Shown: positions 49,301-61,632, counted from the first letter of the stretch. The stretch is DNA of 64,000 nucleotides from Eulemur rufifrons (GCF_041146395.1 NC_090989.1:248610843-248674842); one strand, 5' to 3'. A program made the numbers and translations. Notes: generated by a model not told the origin, from the sequence alone.

Positions 49301-49640
49301 TACTTCAGTAAACTTAAAAAGGAGAGACATTGGTATGCCTTGGCAAACCTGCTCCTGCTCCCTCTTGGTGAAGAGCCACACCATTTCTACTGACTTCTTT
49401 GCTTCTATGTTGACCTTAGTGACAAAATGTTGCCATGGAATAAGAATGAAAATGATGTGTCACTTCCAGAGTAAAACAGTGGAAATAGACAAACTTTTTC
49501 CATTGTCTCATGGCCTATACACTGGTTGTATAATTCTAGGTTAATATGAAATTTGAAGGTTGTAGTTTGAGAGAACTGGTTCCCTGAGTCATTGTTTGCA
49601 TTGTTTACAGGAGACTCCCTTAAGTCCTGCAACCCATATA
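49301..49640. repeat. possible MaLR-type LTR remnant
   Basis: GTTGACCTTAGTGAC and GATGTGTCACTTCCAGAGTAAA resemble words in MLT1-type LTRs, but borders and ends are not clear. Two opposed 69-75 codon frames overlap here and have no domain. Confidence 0.3.
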
Positions 49641-49684
49641 CTGTCTTACATTGGACAGTCAGTGAAAAGACTACGAATTAATGC

Positions 49685-49989
49685 TTTTTTTTTTTATTTC
49701 AGCTCATAATGGGGGTACAAAAGTTCAGGTTATATATATTGCCCATGCCCCCCCATCCCCCTGAGTCTGAGCTTCAAGCGTGTCCATTCCCTAGACAGTG
49801 CTCATCGCACTCATCACGTAGGTATGCACCCATCCCCTCCCCCCATCCCCTCCAGTCAGAACTTCAAGCGTGACCATTCCTCAGTGCACATTGCACTCAT
49901 CAAGTAGGTATACACCCATCCCTGCCCCCAGCCCCCACTTCTGTCTGATACCCAATTGGTGTTATTCCCAAATGTGCACTTAGGTGACG
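49685..49989 (-). mobile_element. L1 3' UTR-only insertion, antisense, with internal duplication
   Basis: A severely 5'-truncated L1: poly(T), then the reverse strand of the strepsirrhine L1 3' UTR up to about TGTGCACTTAGGTGACG. A 14-bp target duplication ATTAATGCTTTTTT lies at 49677-49690 and 49990-50003 (its T-run overlaps the tail). Inside, a roughly 90-bp unit beginning CTTCAAGCGTG (49772) is repeated from 49862; the related 3' UTR at 47.1 kb has one such unit. Confidence 0.92.
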
Positions 49990-50003
49990 ATTAATGCTTT
50001 TTT

Positions 50004-50969
50004 GAATCTTGGTACTAAGATTTCAGTTTATCTGTTTCAGCAGCTATAATTTTGCATCTTAACTAATCTAGAAATTCACACAAGTCATTAGAGTTCTGTT
50101 GTAACAAAAACCTTAAGTATGTGACTTTGGATTAGAAGTTGGACAGTAAGGCAAAAAAGAAAACCCCTCAAAAATCTGAGATTAGAGGCTGAAAAGTTGG
50201 TAATGCACATCTTTAAGTTGCAAATATTTGAAACAAAGTTTGCTGGTGGTAATTTGTAAGTAAACCTAAGATTTTAGATTTCGCATGTCCTAGCTTCCTA
50301 ATTGGTACACTCACTGTGGCAGAGATTTTTGGTGGATGGGTGGCTGTAAGAGCATACCATTGTCTCCTTCTTCCTTTCATTCATATTTATGCAGTATGTC
50401 AAAGTGTTAGCTAAAAATGCATTTCTCTGCTTTTCTTGTAGTAAAGTTTGGACATACATCTAAGACCTGGCAAATGTAATATTAGCAGAAATAAGTTATT
50501 AGAGAAGACAGTACGAACACTTTAAAGATAGGGGTTCTTATCCCTTTTCTCCATTCTGCTATTTGGAATGTAGAAGCAATAGCTAGAGTCTTGAGAACAA
50601 ATGTTTCCCCTTAGTGAAGACATATGGGAAAGCTGGAAATAGTTGTGTTGTGGCTTCTACCCTAAACTGACTAGTTCTCGACTGTTTTTTACATGAGGGA
50701 GACATAAAATTCTATCTTGTTTAATCTTTCATTTTCGAGTCTATATATTTAAAGACAAAACCAATCTTAAATTATACTGACCAAAAAAAAAAAAAAAATC
50801 CTTCTGAAAATCCCTCATTTCTTATTTACTTTGAAACTAGGACAAAATGTCCTATATATACTAATATACTAGCATTATGATTTATTCATGAGTGCCCCGT
50901 ACATTTTATTAGCATGAATTTTTCCAGTCCTGGATCTCTGGTCATATCTATGTTCACAAATTAATCTCC
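50004..50969. other. no recognised feature
   Basis: AT-rich DNA with an A16 run at 50783-50798; nothing recognised. Confidence 0.5.
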
Positions 50970-51125
50970 ATAAAGTTTTAGCTGTGTGACTTGGGCATAC
51001 ATTCAATTGCATGGAGCTTCGTTTCGTCACCTGTAAAATGGGACAATAATACAAATGAAGAACTCCTTGCTGGCACAGAGAAATCCCTCAATCCATGTTA
51101 TTTATTGCTATTACAAAGCTTGGGA
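50970..51125 (+). mobile_element. MIR SINE
   Basis: Clear sense MIR: TTAGCTGTGTGACTTGGGCATACATTCAATTGCATGGAGCTTCGTTTCGTCACCTGTAAAATGGGACAATAATAC, followed by CTTGCTGGCACAGAGAAATCCCTCAATCCATGTTATTTATTGCTATTA. The 61-codon frame across it is fortuitous. Confidence 0.9.
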
Positions 51126-51442
51126 AACTGCATAATGCTGACTCAAAGTGCATTCTTGCTCTTTCTAAGCAACTGATTAAAACCCCAACAGAGTTTGCAT
51201 GATTCTTATTCAGTTGATTCCAAGAAGTAATAAAATATGTGACTCTTCAGTATTCTACTCTAAGGCAGACATATTTCAAATAAATAACCAAATTTCTTAA
51301 ATGGCCTCAAAATATGCATTGCAGGATTGACAATGTCTCATCCAGGGTGAAGAAGAGTATGAGGAAAGTGAATACTGCTATCAACAGGGACAAAAATAAG
51401 GGAGATAGAGAAGTGTGGTAGGAAGAATTCTAAGATAGTTTC
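51126..51442. other. no recognised feature
   Basis: Nothing recognised between the MIR and the MaLR pair. Confidence 0.45.
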
Positions 51443-51865
51443 TGTGTTAATATTCTAGGGCTGCTATAATGAAGTACCACAACTGAGATGGCTTAAACAA
51501 CATAAATTAATTTTCTCACAGTTCTAGAGGCTAAAAGTGTGAAATCTAGGTATTGGCAGGGCTGGCTACTTCTGAGGACCATGAGAGAAGTTTCTGTTCC
51601 AGGCCTCTCTCTTTGGGTTGTAGAAGGCTGTCTTCATGTTTGTCTGTCTTCATGTATACATGGCATTCTCCTTGTATATTTCTGTATCCAAATTTCTGCT
51701 ACTTACTAGAACACCAGTAATATTGGATTAACACCTACCCTGTTCATCTCATTTAAACTTGATAGCCTCTGTAAAGACCTGATCTCCAGAGGTAACATTC
51801 TGAGGTACTGGGGTAAGGACTTCAACATATAAATATGGAGGTGACACAGTTCAGCTCATAATACA
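51443..51865 (-). mobile_element. MaLR LTR (MLT1-like), antisense
   Basis: Same family as 19350-19780, opposite strand: TATTCTAGGGCTGCTATAATGAAGTACCAC, GATGGCTTAAACAACATAAATTAATTTTCTCACAGTTCTAGAGGCTA, CCAGGCCTCTCTCTTTGGG, GAACACCAGTAATATTGGATTAACACC, GTAACATTCTGAGGTACTGGGG, ending TTCAGCTCATAATACA. Confidence 0.88.
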
Positions 51866-52471
51866 CCCCCTTTCGTGCTCCTGGTATATATTCCGTGCAT
51901 TAACACATCCCTTTGAGTGTGTGCAGGACTTGTGACTAGGAGGGGTTTGTCACTCCCTTTGTTATGTCATGTGATATGATAAAAGTGCAAGAATTTTGTG
52001 TATGTGTTTCAGTCTCTAGTCAGTTGACTTTACATTAATCTAAAGGAAGATAATCCTGTAAAAGTCTGACCTAATGAGGCAAGCCCTTTAAAAGAGTGTC
52101 TAGAGGTCAGAGACAGATGATGCTGCCTTATGGGCATCTTAGTTTGCTTTGAATAAACAAACTGTCATGTTAAGAGAGAGGCTCACACAGCAAAGAATGG
52201 TGGGCAGCCTCTTGGAGCTAAGGATCTCAGTCCTGTGACTGCCAGAAACTGAATTCTGCCAACAACCAACAAGATTAGAAGATCCCCAGCCTTAGGTGAG
52301 ACACCAGCCCCAGCTTACATCTTCATTTCAGCCTGGTTAGTTTCTGTGCAGAGCACCAATTAACGTTTACCTAAGTTCCTGACTTATGGAAACTGAGATA
52401 ATAAATTTGTGTTGTTTAGGCTGCTAAATTTGCTTCAGTTTGTTAAGACACAGCAATAAAAAACTAATGAG
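51866..52471 (+). mobile_element. MaLR LTR (MLT1-like), sense
   Basis: Abuts the antisense LTR. Order: TGTGACTAGGAGGGG, CTAAAGGAAGATAATCCTG, GGTCAGAGACAGATGATGCTGCC, GGGCAGCCTCTTGGAGCTAAGG, CCTGTGACTGCCAGAAACTG, GAGATAATAAATTTGTGTTGTTTAGGCTGCTAAATTTG, then GACACAGCAATAAAAAACTAATGAGAG. More diverged than its neighbour and from a different MLT1-type subfamily. Confidence 0.8.
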
Positions 52472-53104
52472 AGAGAAAAGAAACATTAAACAAGTACATA
52501 CTATATAAAGGTTCATAACTCTTTGGAAATAAATTTTACATCAACCATGGGTATGTATATTTTATCCACCAAAGATTATATTTTCAGCAAATTATGATAT
52601 GCCTACACATATATGTCAGAGCATCAGAGCATAAGAGCCTAAATATGTATGTATGGAATTTAGTATGTGAAAAAGAGAGCTATTGTGGAGCTGGGTAAAA
52701 CTAGATTTTTGCCTCATAAAATATATTTAATAATGATATCATATAATACTGTTAGATTATGCACAGAGAAGGGGTCTGGAATGATGCATACCAACACGTA
52801 AACAGTACTTTAAGAAATGAAATAACCAGTCACAATGCGAGATGGGAGGGGGATGGCAGTATTACTTTTTTTTTCCTGAGGCTTCATTATTCATTTCGCT
52901 AGTCAGGTACTCTGTTAGTAGAACTGTTAAGCCAAGTCAAGTGCTGACAAATCAAAAGACAGCACAGTTATAAAATTAAAAAGAAGAATCAGTATAGTGT
53001 CATTAAGAAGGCATTAAAGGTTAGAGTGCTATATTCTAGTCATTGGGTGATATGAAATATATTTTTATCTGTTAAGAGGACTGAGGGAAATACTTAGGAT
53101 TCTA
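52472..53104. other. no recognised feature
   Basis: AT-rich DNA; nothing recognised. Confidence 0.5.
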
Positions 53105-53165
53105 AGGACTCTGGAAGGCCTGGGTTCAAACACTGATTGGCATTTTATCTAACTTCTCAGTCTCT
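53105..53165 (+). mobile_element. short MIR fragment
   Basis: CTCTGGAAGGCCTGGGTTCAAACACTGATTGGC ... TAACTTCTCAGTCTCTGAAG matches the 'ctctggagtcagactgcctgggttcaaatcctgg' block of MIR. Confidence 0.6.
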
Positions 53166-53208
53166 GAAGTCCATCATTTGGTATTGTGGGGGCTGGGCCT
53201 AGAAGAAA

Positions 53209-53226
53209 GGATGGATGGATGGATGG
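53209..53226. repeat. (GGAT)n microsatellite
   Basis: Four and a half GGAT units. Confidence 0.85.
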
Positions 53227-56200
53227 AAAGAATGTGAGCAGGGTTGAATGAAGTAACAGGTGAAAACACCTGTCGGAAGCTGCTTGTTTGCTGTGTGCAA
53301 AGGTCAGCTGAAAACAACTGAACTGTATGGAAGTTGTTAAAGAAATTAGCAAATGGCCCTGACCCTTTGCATGTGTGCTTGGAAATAAATACCGGAAGGA
53401 AGTTAGCTGGGGAGGCCATTTTCTCTTTCAGCCTTCAGTCTCTCCCCTTCTCTCTAAACGCTATATGTTTCCAGTAATTATTCCTTCGCTATGCAGCACT
53501 GGAGTGAAAAGCTGCCATTACATGGTATGTCATGTCATTTAAGTTTACCCTTCCAAATTAATAAAAGGCATTTTATTCTCAAACTATAAAGGTAGCATTT
53601 TGATAAGACTTGCTCTAGTAAAATAAAATTTGAAGGCACAAAAATTTCTTTGTTCCCCAAATGGTTGTTTCTGTCAGGTCCCTCACTTTTAAACTTTCTC
53701 AGGATGGCTGTGATTCTGTTTGCCAATTTTTCATTTTACCCCACATACCACTATCACTCTGTAGTCATAGAAGCTTGTAGATTCCAAATTTGAACCAGAG
53801 AGATGATGAATATCTTAGAATAATGTCTTCCTCCCCAGCTTCAGCCATGCATCACTTCCCTCTTCCTACCAGAGGTAAATGGGAGAGGACAGGACCCAAT
53901 CATGTGTAAAGAGGTTTGGAAGATTATGAAGTGACTGTTATTGCTCAGAGTAAGATAAAATTAAAACTCTGTGAAATAGAATAAATGGCACTTCACCTTC
54001 CAGGATTCTTCCTCACCTAAAACTCTTGCTTTTAATATTTTCAAATATTGATTCCCTTTTAAATTGGTCCCCTTATCCCATAAGTAGTCACATTTTTGTG
54101 CTCTGGTTTTAGAAAATTGTTCTGTCATAATCTCTTACTTTCCTTATAATGTGTACATACTAGATTCAAGGAATTCCTCTTAAAATTCTACATTAATGCT
54201 CCACAGAATTTCAATTTGGTTTATTTTTATCATATTTTATTAATAGAAATATCATCTGGCTAACATCAATATTATTTTTAAAGAAGTTGAAAGAGTAACT
54301 AATGTGTACTTTTTTAAGCAATCAGCTTTGAAAATGGCTGATGCCATAACAGTTGTTCAAAAAAGCTTTCTGGCCAATTTAGAATTTCTATTATACCATG
54401 TGAGAACTACTGCACTAAAATATAACCTCTTGATCAATCAGTTGACATTAACTTAATACCTTTTCTGTCCTGTTCTGAAGTTAGCAATGCTTAATGTTAA
54501 TCTACTTGTCCCTGTTCTTCATTTCTAAAAGGATTATGTTGGCTTGCTTCATTCCTTGAATTTCTTCAGTGTATCTTTGAAATATGGAAAAATTATATAC
54601 TTACAAATAAAAATATAAAATCTCAAGTGGATATACTATATTGTTTTATAAACCACAGTATGAATAACACGAGGTGGAAAGTATGTCTTCCACTTATGCA
54701 GTCTCTTCTATTTCATGAGTGATAAAGGAATGAAATAGTACAGATATTTTATTCTTTCTCCTCTCTTTAAAATCCTGTTGCAATTGACAAAATGATAACT
54801 ATTAAGAATATAGCTAAATCTAGAGCACCAGAGCTATATAAATGTTTCATCACCTCTAAGCTCCCCTACAAGTGAATCTGCCCAGCCTCAAGAATTTGTT
54901 ACCTAATGGACATTTTTTGACATAAACTTGTAATGGCAGCTAAGTCAACCAGAAGTGGCATATTTCCCCAGGGTAGCCAAACCAAATCTTATGGGAATTA
55001 ATTTGTGCTGGTAAATAGCTGAAGTGGAAGAGCCATGATCCTTAATGAGCCAGGGAGGGGCTGTTGCAATTTCTTATAATTAAAGTGCCTAAGTAGAATA
55101 TTGAATAATGCCATTATCATTTACTCAAAATAATGCAAAACTTAATACAATTTGCCCCATGAAAAATATTAAAACTCAAAAATATTGGAATGTTTAATCC
55201 AGTTAATAGAGTTCAAATGTTTTTGATTCTTTTAAAGTTCATACTGAATATTTATACATTTTGTTACACAGATACAAAAATGCTTATGCAATAACAGACA
55301 TAATACTGTTACACACAAGTTGGTACAACTTGTATGTCATTAGAAGTTTGAAAAGAAAAACTGTACATAAGGTGCATGATAACACCATAGACCTACACTT
55401 TCAAATCGTTTCTATCGATTATTTCTAATTAGCACAGCAATTTTGCCTGTTCCAGAATGATATTGTCATTTCACCTAGAATAGTACTTTATTTTACTTAA
55501 GTACACTGGTTCCTCAAGTTAGCTTCCTTCCCTTCCTCTTTTCCTTCCTACTTTTCTTTTTTGTCTTTCAGGTTTTCTTTTCTGAAAATATATATTTATA
55601 ATCATTTTCCTTCAGTCAAAGCAAGAATGTTGTGAGATAAACCTAAAGTGTATAGTTTTACAGTCTTTCTCTTTCCATGTCTTAAGCCACATATAGCACA
55701 TCATGACTCTAACAGCGAGATAATTCAGAAGTAAGGAGACCAATCATTTAAGGATTGTTGAAGTGTGTCTCTAAACCGAGATTCCAGCAGGTATGAAAAT
55801 TCTTGGAGTGGAGCAAACAGTTGTGTTGGGATATGTTTGAAATGTTGAGTGGACAGTATAGAAATTATAGAGATATTATTGGTAGAGGCTTAATAGGTTG
55901 AATGAACCAAAATTTTCATATTATTCTAAAACTTTTTTTTACAATTTTTTTCATGCATAAAAAGTCTTTTTCGTTGTTTTGGCTACATATTGGCATAATT
56001 TTATCAGCAATCCTCTTATTGATGAACATTTAGATGTGGTTAATATGAACTTAAATATTGCAGTGAACTAATGTGTATATTTGCCTATGCCTATGCTCAT
56101 GCCTATATCTATAACTATTCATGTTCACATGTGAATATTATAGTAAGAGAATGTACATTGTCCATATTTCATTTCTTCCAATTTTTCTTCTGTCCTTCAT

Positions 56201-56997
56201 TTTCTGTATTGAACTTCTGAGCTTCCCAAACAAGCCTGCTTCTTTCTCTAAGTAATGCTTTTCCAGTACTTAGTCTTCAAATTGCAGGCACTTCTATTTG
56301 GTTAAAGACATATTCTTAAGAAAAGAAGTAGAAAAAACTATTTCATGAAGCTGCTGAAAAACAGATACTATTCTTCAGAATAAAACTGTTCTCAGAAAAA
56401 AATCAGGTATAAAAAAGGAGTATCATAAGACATTCAGACCTAAGAAATATGTTATGTAAAAATAAATTTTATGCTCTTAAAGTCTATAATGCCTACTAAT
56501 TTGTTGCCAGGGTAATAATATTTAAATTGGAATCTATGTTTACTGAAAGTATCACTAGTTGTAAGTTTTGTTTCTTAAGCCAAAGAGGGTCATAGGCATT
56601 TCTCTCTTCTTCATATGCATGACATTTGGGGAGACCAGGCTTATGGAAATCAGTAATATACATTTAGATGACATGCAGTTTAGTAAGAAAAGTAAATGTA
56701 ATTAAGTTCAGATAGTTTGACCAATGTTGCACAAAATGGCTTAAACCATTTATATTCCTACTAATTGCACATAACAGGACAACTTTCTCTGCTCTCTGGC
56801 CAACTTTAGATAATATTTATGCAGTCTCAAAAATGAAAACTTATAATTCATTGTAGTAATTTTAACTTGATTTTAATTGGCTATTAGAGATAGAGGACAC
56901 TGATATTTCTTCTACATATATATATTGGTATTTTATACATCATTACTTGGCTCTTTCTAAATTTATATTGTATAATATAATATTTATGTTGTATATA
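53227..56997. other. no recognised gene; about 3.8 kb
   Basis: 53230-53500 is less AT-rich and holds GGAAATAAATACCGG, but no LTR ends or family are recognised. The rest is AT-rich, with a small hairpin ACAAGTT-GGTAC-AACTTGT near 55316. A faint L1-like stretch (TGATGAACATTTAGATGTGG, 56020-56040) is too short to call. Chance frames only. Confidence 0.45.
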
Positions 56998-57324
56998 CAG
57001 TTGTTCATTGCTTAATGATGGGGATATGTTCTGAGAAATGTGTTAGGTGATTTCATCATTTTCCAAATATAGAGTCTACTTATACAAACCTAGATGATAT
57101 AGCCTACTACACAACTAAGCTATATAGTATAGCCTACTGGTTCTAGGCTACAAAACTGTACAGCATATTACTGTACTGAATACTGTAGGAAATTCTAACA
57201 CAGTGGTATTTGTGTATTTACGTTTCTAAACTAGAAAAGGCACTTAGAAAAGGTACTTTATGGGACCACTATTGTATATGCAGCCCATCATTGACCAAAA
57301 TATCATTATCTGGTACATGACTAC
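56998..57324. mobile_element. probable non-autonomous DNA transposon
   Basis: Starts CAGTTGTTCATTGCTTAATGATGGGG and ends ATCATTATCTGGTACATGACTAC, imperfect inverted termini (compare the reverse complement of the end, GTAGTCATGTACCAGATAATGAT). The interior (CTACACAACTAAGCTATATAGTATAGCC, TACAGCATATTACTGTACTGAATACTGTAGG, TATGGGACCACTATTGTATATGCAG) is a mammalian repeat I recognise, but I am not sure of its family name. Non-coding. Target duplication not clear. Confidence 0.55.
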
Positions 57325-58289
57325 AATATGTTACAAATGTAATTATATATATATTTATTATAAAAGTAATTATTAAAAATTAATGAATATTTAAATGTGT
57401 AAAATAAATCAACAATCATAAAATTGTATAGAACTTTGTCCTTATAATTAACATCTATACTAAGGAATTAGTTCTAAATATTTAAAACATTGCAAAATTT
57501 TCATCACAACATTATAAAGTGGTAGCATTGTCAACAAATGTAGTGATTAAAAATATTAACTATATAAAGATTCATTATAGAAAAAAGTTTTATTTGATTT
57601 AGTAATTTCATGAATATTATATATTAATAGTTGACAGAGTACAAATACCTCATGAAGGTAATGCAACAAAGTCATTAACATTAAAGTGGTATTTGAACTT
57701 GAACAACTATTCTTGGCAATATATTTATTAGAAATTGGGAAATGAGCATTATGGTATTATAGGACAGTTATTATAAATACATATCATGTCTTTCTAAAAT
57801 TATCCATGCAGAATATATACATAGATACAGCTTCTTCCATAAGAATTTACCCATTTTTCTTCTTTGCTAGTCAAAGTTCATCTAAACAACCAATTTTACA
57901 ACAATAGAAGAGAATAAAGATTATACTCTGGAGAAATCAAGGAAGGTTTTTATCAGAAATAGGAGTATGCTTATCTTTGCAGAAGACCTTAACAATAGAT
58001 ATTTTATCAGAAAAAGAGGTGATAAGAAGTAAATCAGTAAAACATCATATGATAGAAACCAAGGGAGAAGACAATTTTAAGAAGAAAATGCATTTAAGAA
58101 TCAGTAGAAGAGATAAGTAGATGATATATACATTGAAAAAATCTCAATGAATTATCAATTTTTAGGCTGTTCATGAACTTCAAAAGAGTAATATCTACTC
58201 TGACGTGCTTAGACACTAAACAGAAAGAGATTAAGGACATATTGAAAAGCTATAACAATATATTTACAAGTAAATTGTTATTAGAGTAC
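57325..58289. other. no recognised feature
   Basis: AT-rich DNA. The 118-codon + frame 58173-58529 is the longest plus frame in this area, but its second half lies in old L1-like sequence and no domain is visible, so it is not called. Confidence 0.45.
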
Positions 58290-58470
58290 AATATACATAC
58301 AGAAAATTACACAAATTATATGTACAGCTCAGAGTTATCCCAATGTAAATACATCCATGCATCAATTATCCAAATAAAGAATTTTAATGTTACCAGTACA
58401 ATCAGACATGATTACATGTTCCTGTCCTCATTACCAGTCTTTCCTCTCTTAACCACTCTCTCAACTTTTA
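58290..58470 (-). mobile_element. old L1 (L1ME-like) 3' UTR fragment, antisense
   Basis: GTACAGCTCAGAGTTATCCCAATGTAAATACATCCATG ... CCAAATAAAGAATTTTAATGTTACCAGTACAATCAG tracks the inverted old-L1 3' region, the same type as at 61085. Confidence 0.45.
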
Positions 58471-58554
58471 ACATCATTGCTTTGTTGTGCCTATTTTGGA
58501 ACTGCGTGCAAATTGAAAAGGCTGTGTAAGAAAAGAATATCTTTCAGAAGAATA

Positions 58555-58850
58555 TTACTTTCTTTAGCTGTGCCTAAGAAGCTATTAAACATTTTATTTG
58601 TTATTTTTTTAGTTCTTAAATTTCCATTTGATTATCTTTATATTTTCCATTTTACTCCTAAAATTCTCCATGTATTTTTTCCGTTCTTGAACATGTTAAT
58701 CACAATTATTTTAAAGTCCATATCCCATAACTCCATTAGTTTTATTTCCTTTTGAGTCTCCTCCTGTTTGTTCTGTTTTATTTTGTTTATTGATTTCTCT
58801 TAAGTCCTCTTCTATATCTTGTGGTTTTTGATTAACTATTAAATATAATC
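58555..58850 (-). mobile_element. possible old L1 5'-region fragment, antisense
   Basis: AAATTTCCATTTGATTATC, TTCTCCATGTATTTTTTCCG, CACAATTATTTTAAAGTCCATATCCCATAACTCCATTAG and GATTTCTCTTAAGTCC resemble an old L1 upstream region read antisense. Diverged; assignment tentative. The 92-codon + frame here is antisense noise. Confidence 0.35.
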
Positions 58851-58889
58851 TATAAAAATTTTTACACACCATTTTAGGTCATGAAAATG

Positions 58890-59420
58890 TCAACCTAATG
58901 TAAGAAACTGAGGCAAAAATATAATTTTAAAGTGTTAACTTGAGCCAGGATGAGGACAGCTGCTCAGAAAACTCAGACCCAAGTAACCTTGCCTATAAGC
59001 TCTGTTCAACCTTTCTTATCAGCAAGTTTTTAAAGGCAAAATGGAGGATAAGGAGTGGGCTAATACAAAGTTGTTCACCAAGAATTCTCATTGGTTTACA
59101 GAAATAACACTGATTAATGATTGGCTATACATTATTGAACTATAATAGGGTATGAGTTATGGTGTCCAGCGTGCAGCACTGTAAGGTTAATTTATAGCTA
59201 CCTGTGGCAACAATGTAGAGTCCCCATAGCAAGCCCCTGCAAGAGATAACTACTTAGCACAAGGGGGAAGTGAGACCTGGCTGCTGTCTCATTCCCATGC
59301 CTGCCTGGGCCTGGTAATTTACAGAAGGCTCACATTCCTCAGATAAAAGTTTCTTTTCTTTCTCAGAGGATATGCTTTTAGTTTTTGTTGTGCAGTTAGG
59401 CTAGGTGAAAATCACCTTAA
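58890..59420. repeat. LTR-like stretch, family unresolved
   Basis: Less AT-rich than its flanks, with GTAAGAAACTGAGGCAAAAAT, TTAACTTGAGCCAGGATGAGGACAGCTGCTCAG, GCCTATAAGCTCTGTTCAAC, TTCTCATTGGTTTACAG and GGGGAAGTGAGACCTGGCTGCTG. I associate this pattern with an old LTR, but ends and target duplication were not identified. Confidence 0.35.
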
Positions 59421-61084
59421 ACCAATTAGGTATTGAAATGGTGACACACTGGTTTTCAGTTCTTGTGAGAAAAGGTCTATTTTACACTTACTCTGGAACA
59501 TTTCTCTCATTTCTCTTCTGGGTCCTTATGGAAAATGTAGCGTGTTTACCAGCTCTTTGGCAGGTTTTGCACTTCTTTTCTTGTTTCCCCAGCTGTGTGA
59601 CAAGTGCAGAAATACCTGCTAAAGGTTTCAGCTTCTCAACAGGATTTTCAAAGTTGGCGCTATTTTTGTAGGGGAGACATGGTGTCAAATGCTATGCTGA
59701 CCTGTCTGTTCTTCAGTTACCTCCCTCTTCTTCAAAATTTCCTGTTTTTTAGCTTTCTGATGGCTTAATCTTTTGTCCATCTGTTTTATTTTTTTTATTA
59801 AAACGTATTCATTTGAAACAACCTCGTTCACATTGCCAGAAATAGAATTCCTCACAGAGTTTTACTCAATCAGTAGCTAGAATAGTCAATTTCTCCTATT
59901 TGAGATCTGCTATTAATATTTTGATATATCTCACATTAAAGATTTTTATGTTTATTGTATTTACATATATAAATAATACTTTCTCTACCTTTATTTCAGG
60001 TATTTACAGACTGGTAGTATGTCTTACTCCACTTCATAAATTGTCTTATAGGCTCTCAATACTAGTTGTTGTATTAAATAATATATGAATGTGGTTTTTT
60101 TTATGTTATCAATAACACTAAAATTGGAAGTATCCCAATTTGGCTAAACTTTTTATTTTTGAAATAAAAATGATTTGTTTTTATTTTATTCATCATTCCT
60201 CATTTCCCTGATTTGCACAGCAGTAGAAGCACCTGTTAGTTATTTTATGAAATTATGAAATGGTTTTAGAAGGCTGTAGCATTTAACACCCTACCTTGAT
60301 ATCTGCTAAATATAATCTCCACCTCATTTGACTAACTTGCAAATTGTTTTTCTTATTCTTATTTGAAATATTTTATTTTTGAAAGCCGAGTGCACCCAAG
60401 GCTGTACAATTTAAGGGTAATTGTTATGTTTCCTGAGAGGTAAAATTACCTTGAATTAAGATTCTAGCCAATGTGTGATATAATCACCTGAAAATTTACC
60501 ACTTACTGGGTTTTATTATTAACAAAATGGGTGCATTTTTTAAATATTTAGAAGAATATATATAAATGTAACAAAGTTAGAAATAACAATTGCACTGTTC
60601 TAAGGACAAGCAGCTTCTGTTGCCTGATAACAAAGTAATATATCCATTAGGATGATATACTGAAATAATATTATAATAAAGCTAAAATTGCTTTATGAAA
60701 GATATGGTATTACATATAATGAATAGTTTTAAGAACATCTCAACAATGCTGATTGTATAACTATTTATTTGTAAGAAACATAGTTCTGAAATAAAGATTA
60801 TTTTTGCATTTCTTTAAGAAAAGCATTTTATACTAATTTATTACACTTTAGATATAAACCTGACCTTTTTCTGCCTTAAGACATAAACTATAAGTTTTAT
60901 ATATAATTCACGTATTTTGAGGTTAGATTATAGTATTTTTTCCTCTTAAGAGACTTGTTTTAAAGGTAACTTTTAATTTATTAATTATTTTATTACAGCA
61001 ACTATTTAAGAATGAAAATAAGATAAATTACTATGATATATTTTTAATCAATTTTGAAGTATACCTTAAATATACTAAAATGCA
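59421..61084. other. no recognised feature
   Basis: About 1.7 kb of AT-rich DNA. Two opposed frames at 59405-59688 (88 and 66 codons) overlap each other; neither has a recognisable domain. Confidence 0.45.
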
Positions 61085-61330
61085 CTGATTTTACAAGTAC
61101 AGTGCAATAAATTTTGACAAATGTATTCACCCATATGACTATAGTTTCAGTCAACTTCAGCTAGTTCATCACGGCATGACATTCCCTAGTGCCCCTTCAG
61201 TCAGCCCCAGCCTACCCCGATTTGCTTCATGCCACTATAAATTAGTTGTCTTCTCTAGAATTTTATAAAAATTGAATCATATAGCAGGCACTCTTTTAGG
61301 TCTGCTTTCTTTTTGCTCGGTCCAATATTT
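61085..61330 (-). mobile_element. old L1 (L1ME-like) 3' region, antisense
   Basis: ACAAGTACAGTGCAATAAATTTTGACAAATG, CATGACATTCCCTAGTGCCCC, ATTAGTTGTCTTCTCTAGAATTTTATAAAAATTGAATCATATAGCAGGCACTC: the inverted order of an old L1 3' UTR. Confidence 0.6.
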
Positions 61331-61362
61331 TTGGATTAAAATTCAGTTTTAAATGTATAACT

Positions 61363-61625
61363 ATCCCAAAAATGGAAAAATAAGCACCACATGTACTCAC
61401 CATCACCTAAGAGCACATTTAGGAATAACATTAATCGGGTGTTGGGCAGATGTGGGGGGTGGGGAGGGGATGGGTATAATACATACATAATGAGTGCGAT
61501 GCGCACCGTCTAGAGGATGGACACACTTGAAGCTCTGATTGGGGGGAGGCGGGGCAAGGGCAATATACGTAACCTAAACTTTTGTACCCCCATAATATGC
61601 TGAAATAAAAAAAAGGAAAAAAAAA
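61363..61625 (+). mobile_element. L1 3' end, 5'-truncated (strepsirrhine L1)
   Basis: It begins within the last ORF2 codons (AATGGAAAAATAAGCACCACATG), then the G-rich 3' UTR (GGGGGGTGGGGAGGGGATGGG near 61454), GTGCGATGCGCACCGTCTAG, AATATACGTAACCTAAACTTTTGTACCCCC, ATAATATGCTGAAATAAAA and an A-rich tail. The short word TATAACT occurs at both borders (about 61356 and 61628) and may be the remnant of a target duplication. Confidence 0.92.
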
Positions 61626-61632
61626 GATATAA

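Noticed and set aside
58173..58529. 118-codon plus-strand frame
   Set aside because: Second half overlaps old L1-like sequence, codons are AT-driven, and no motif, splice or start context supports a gene.
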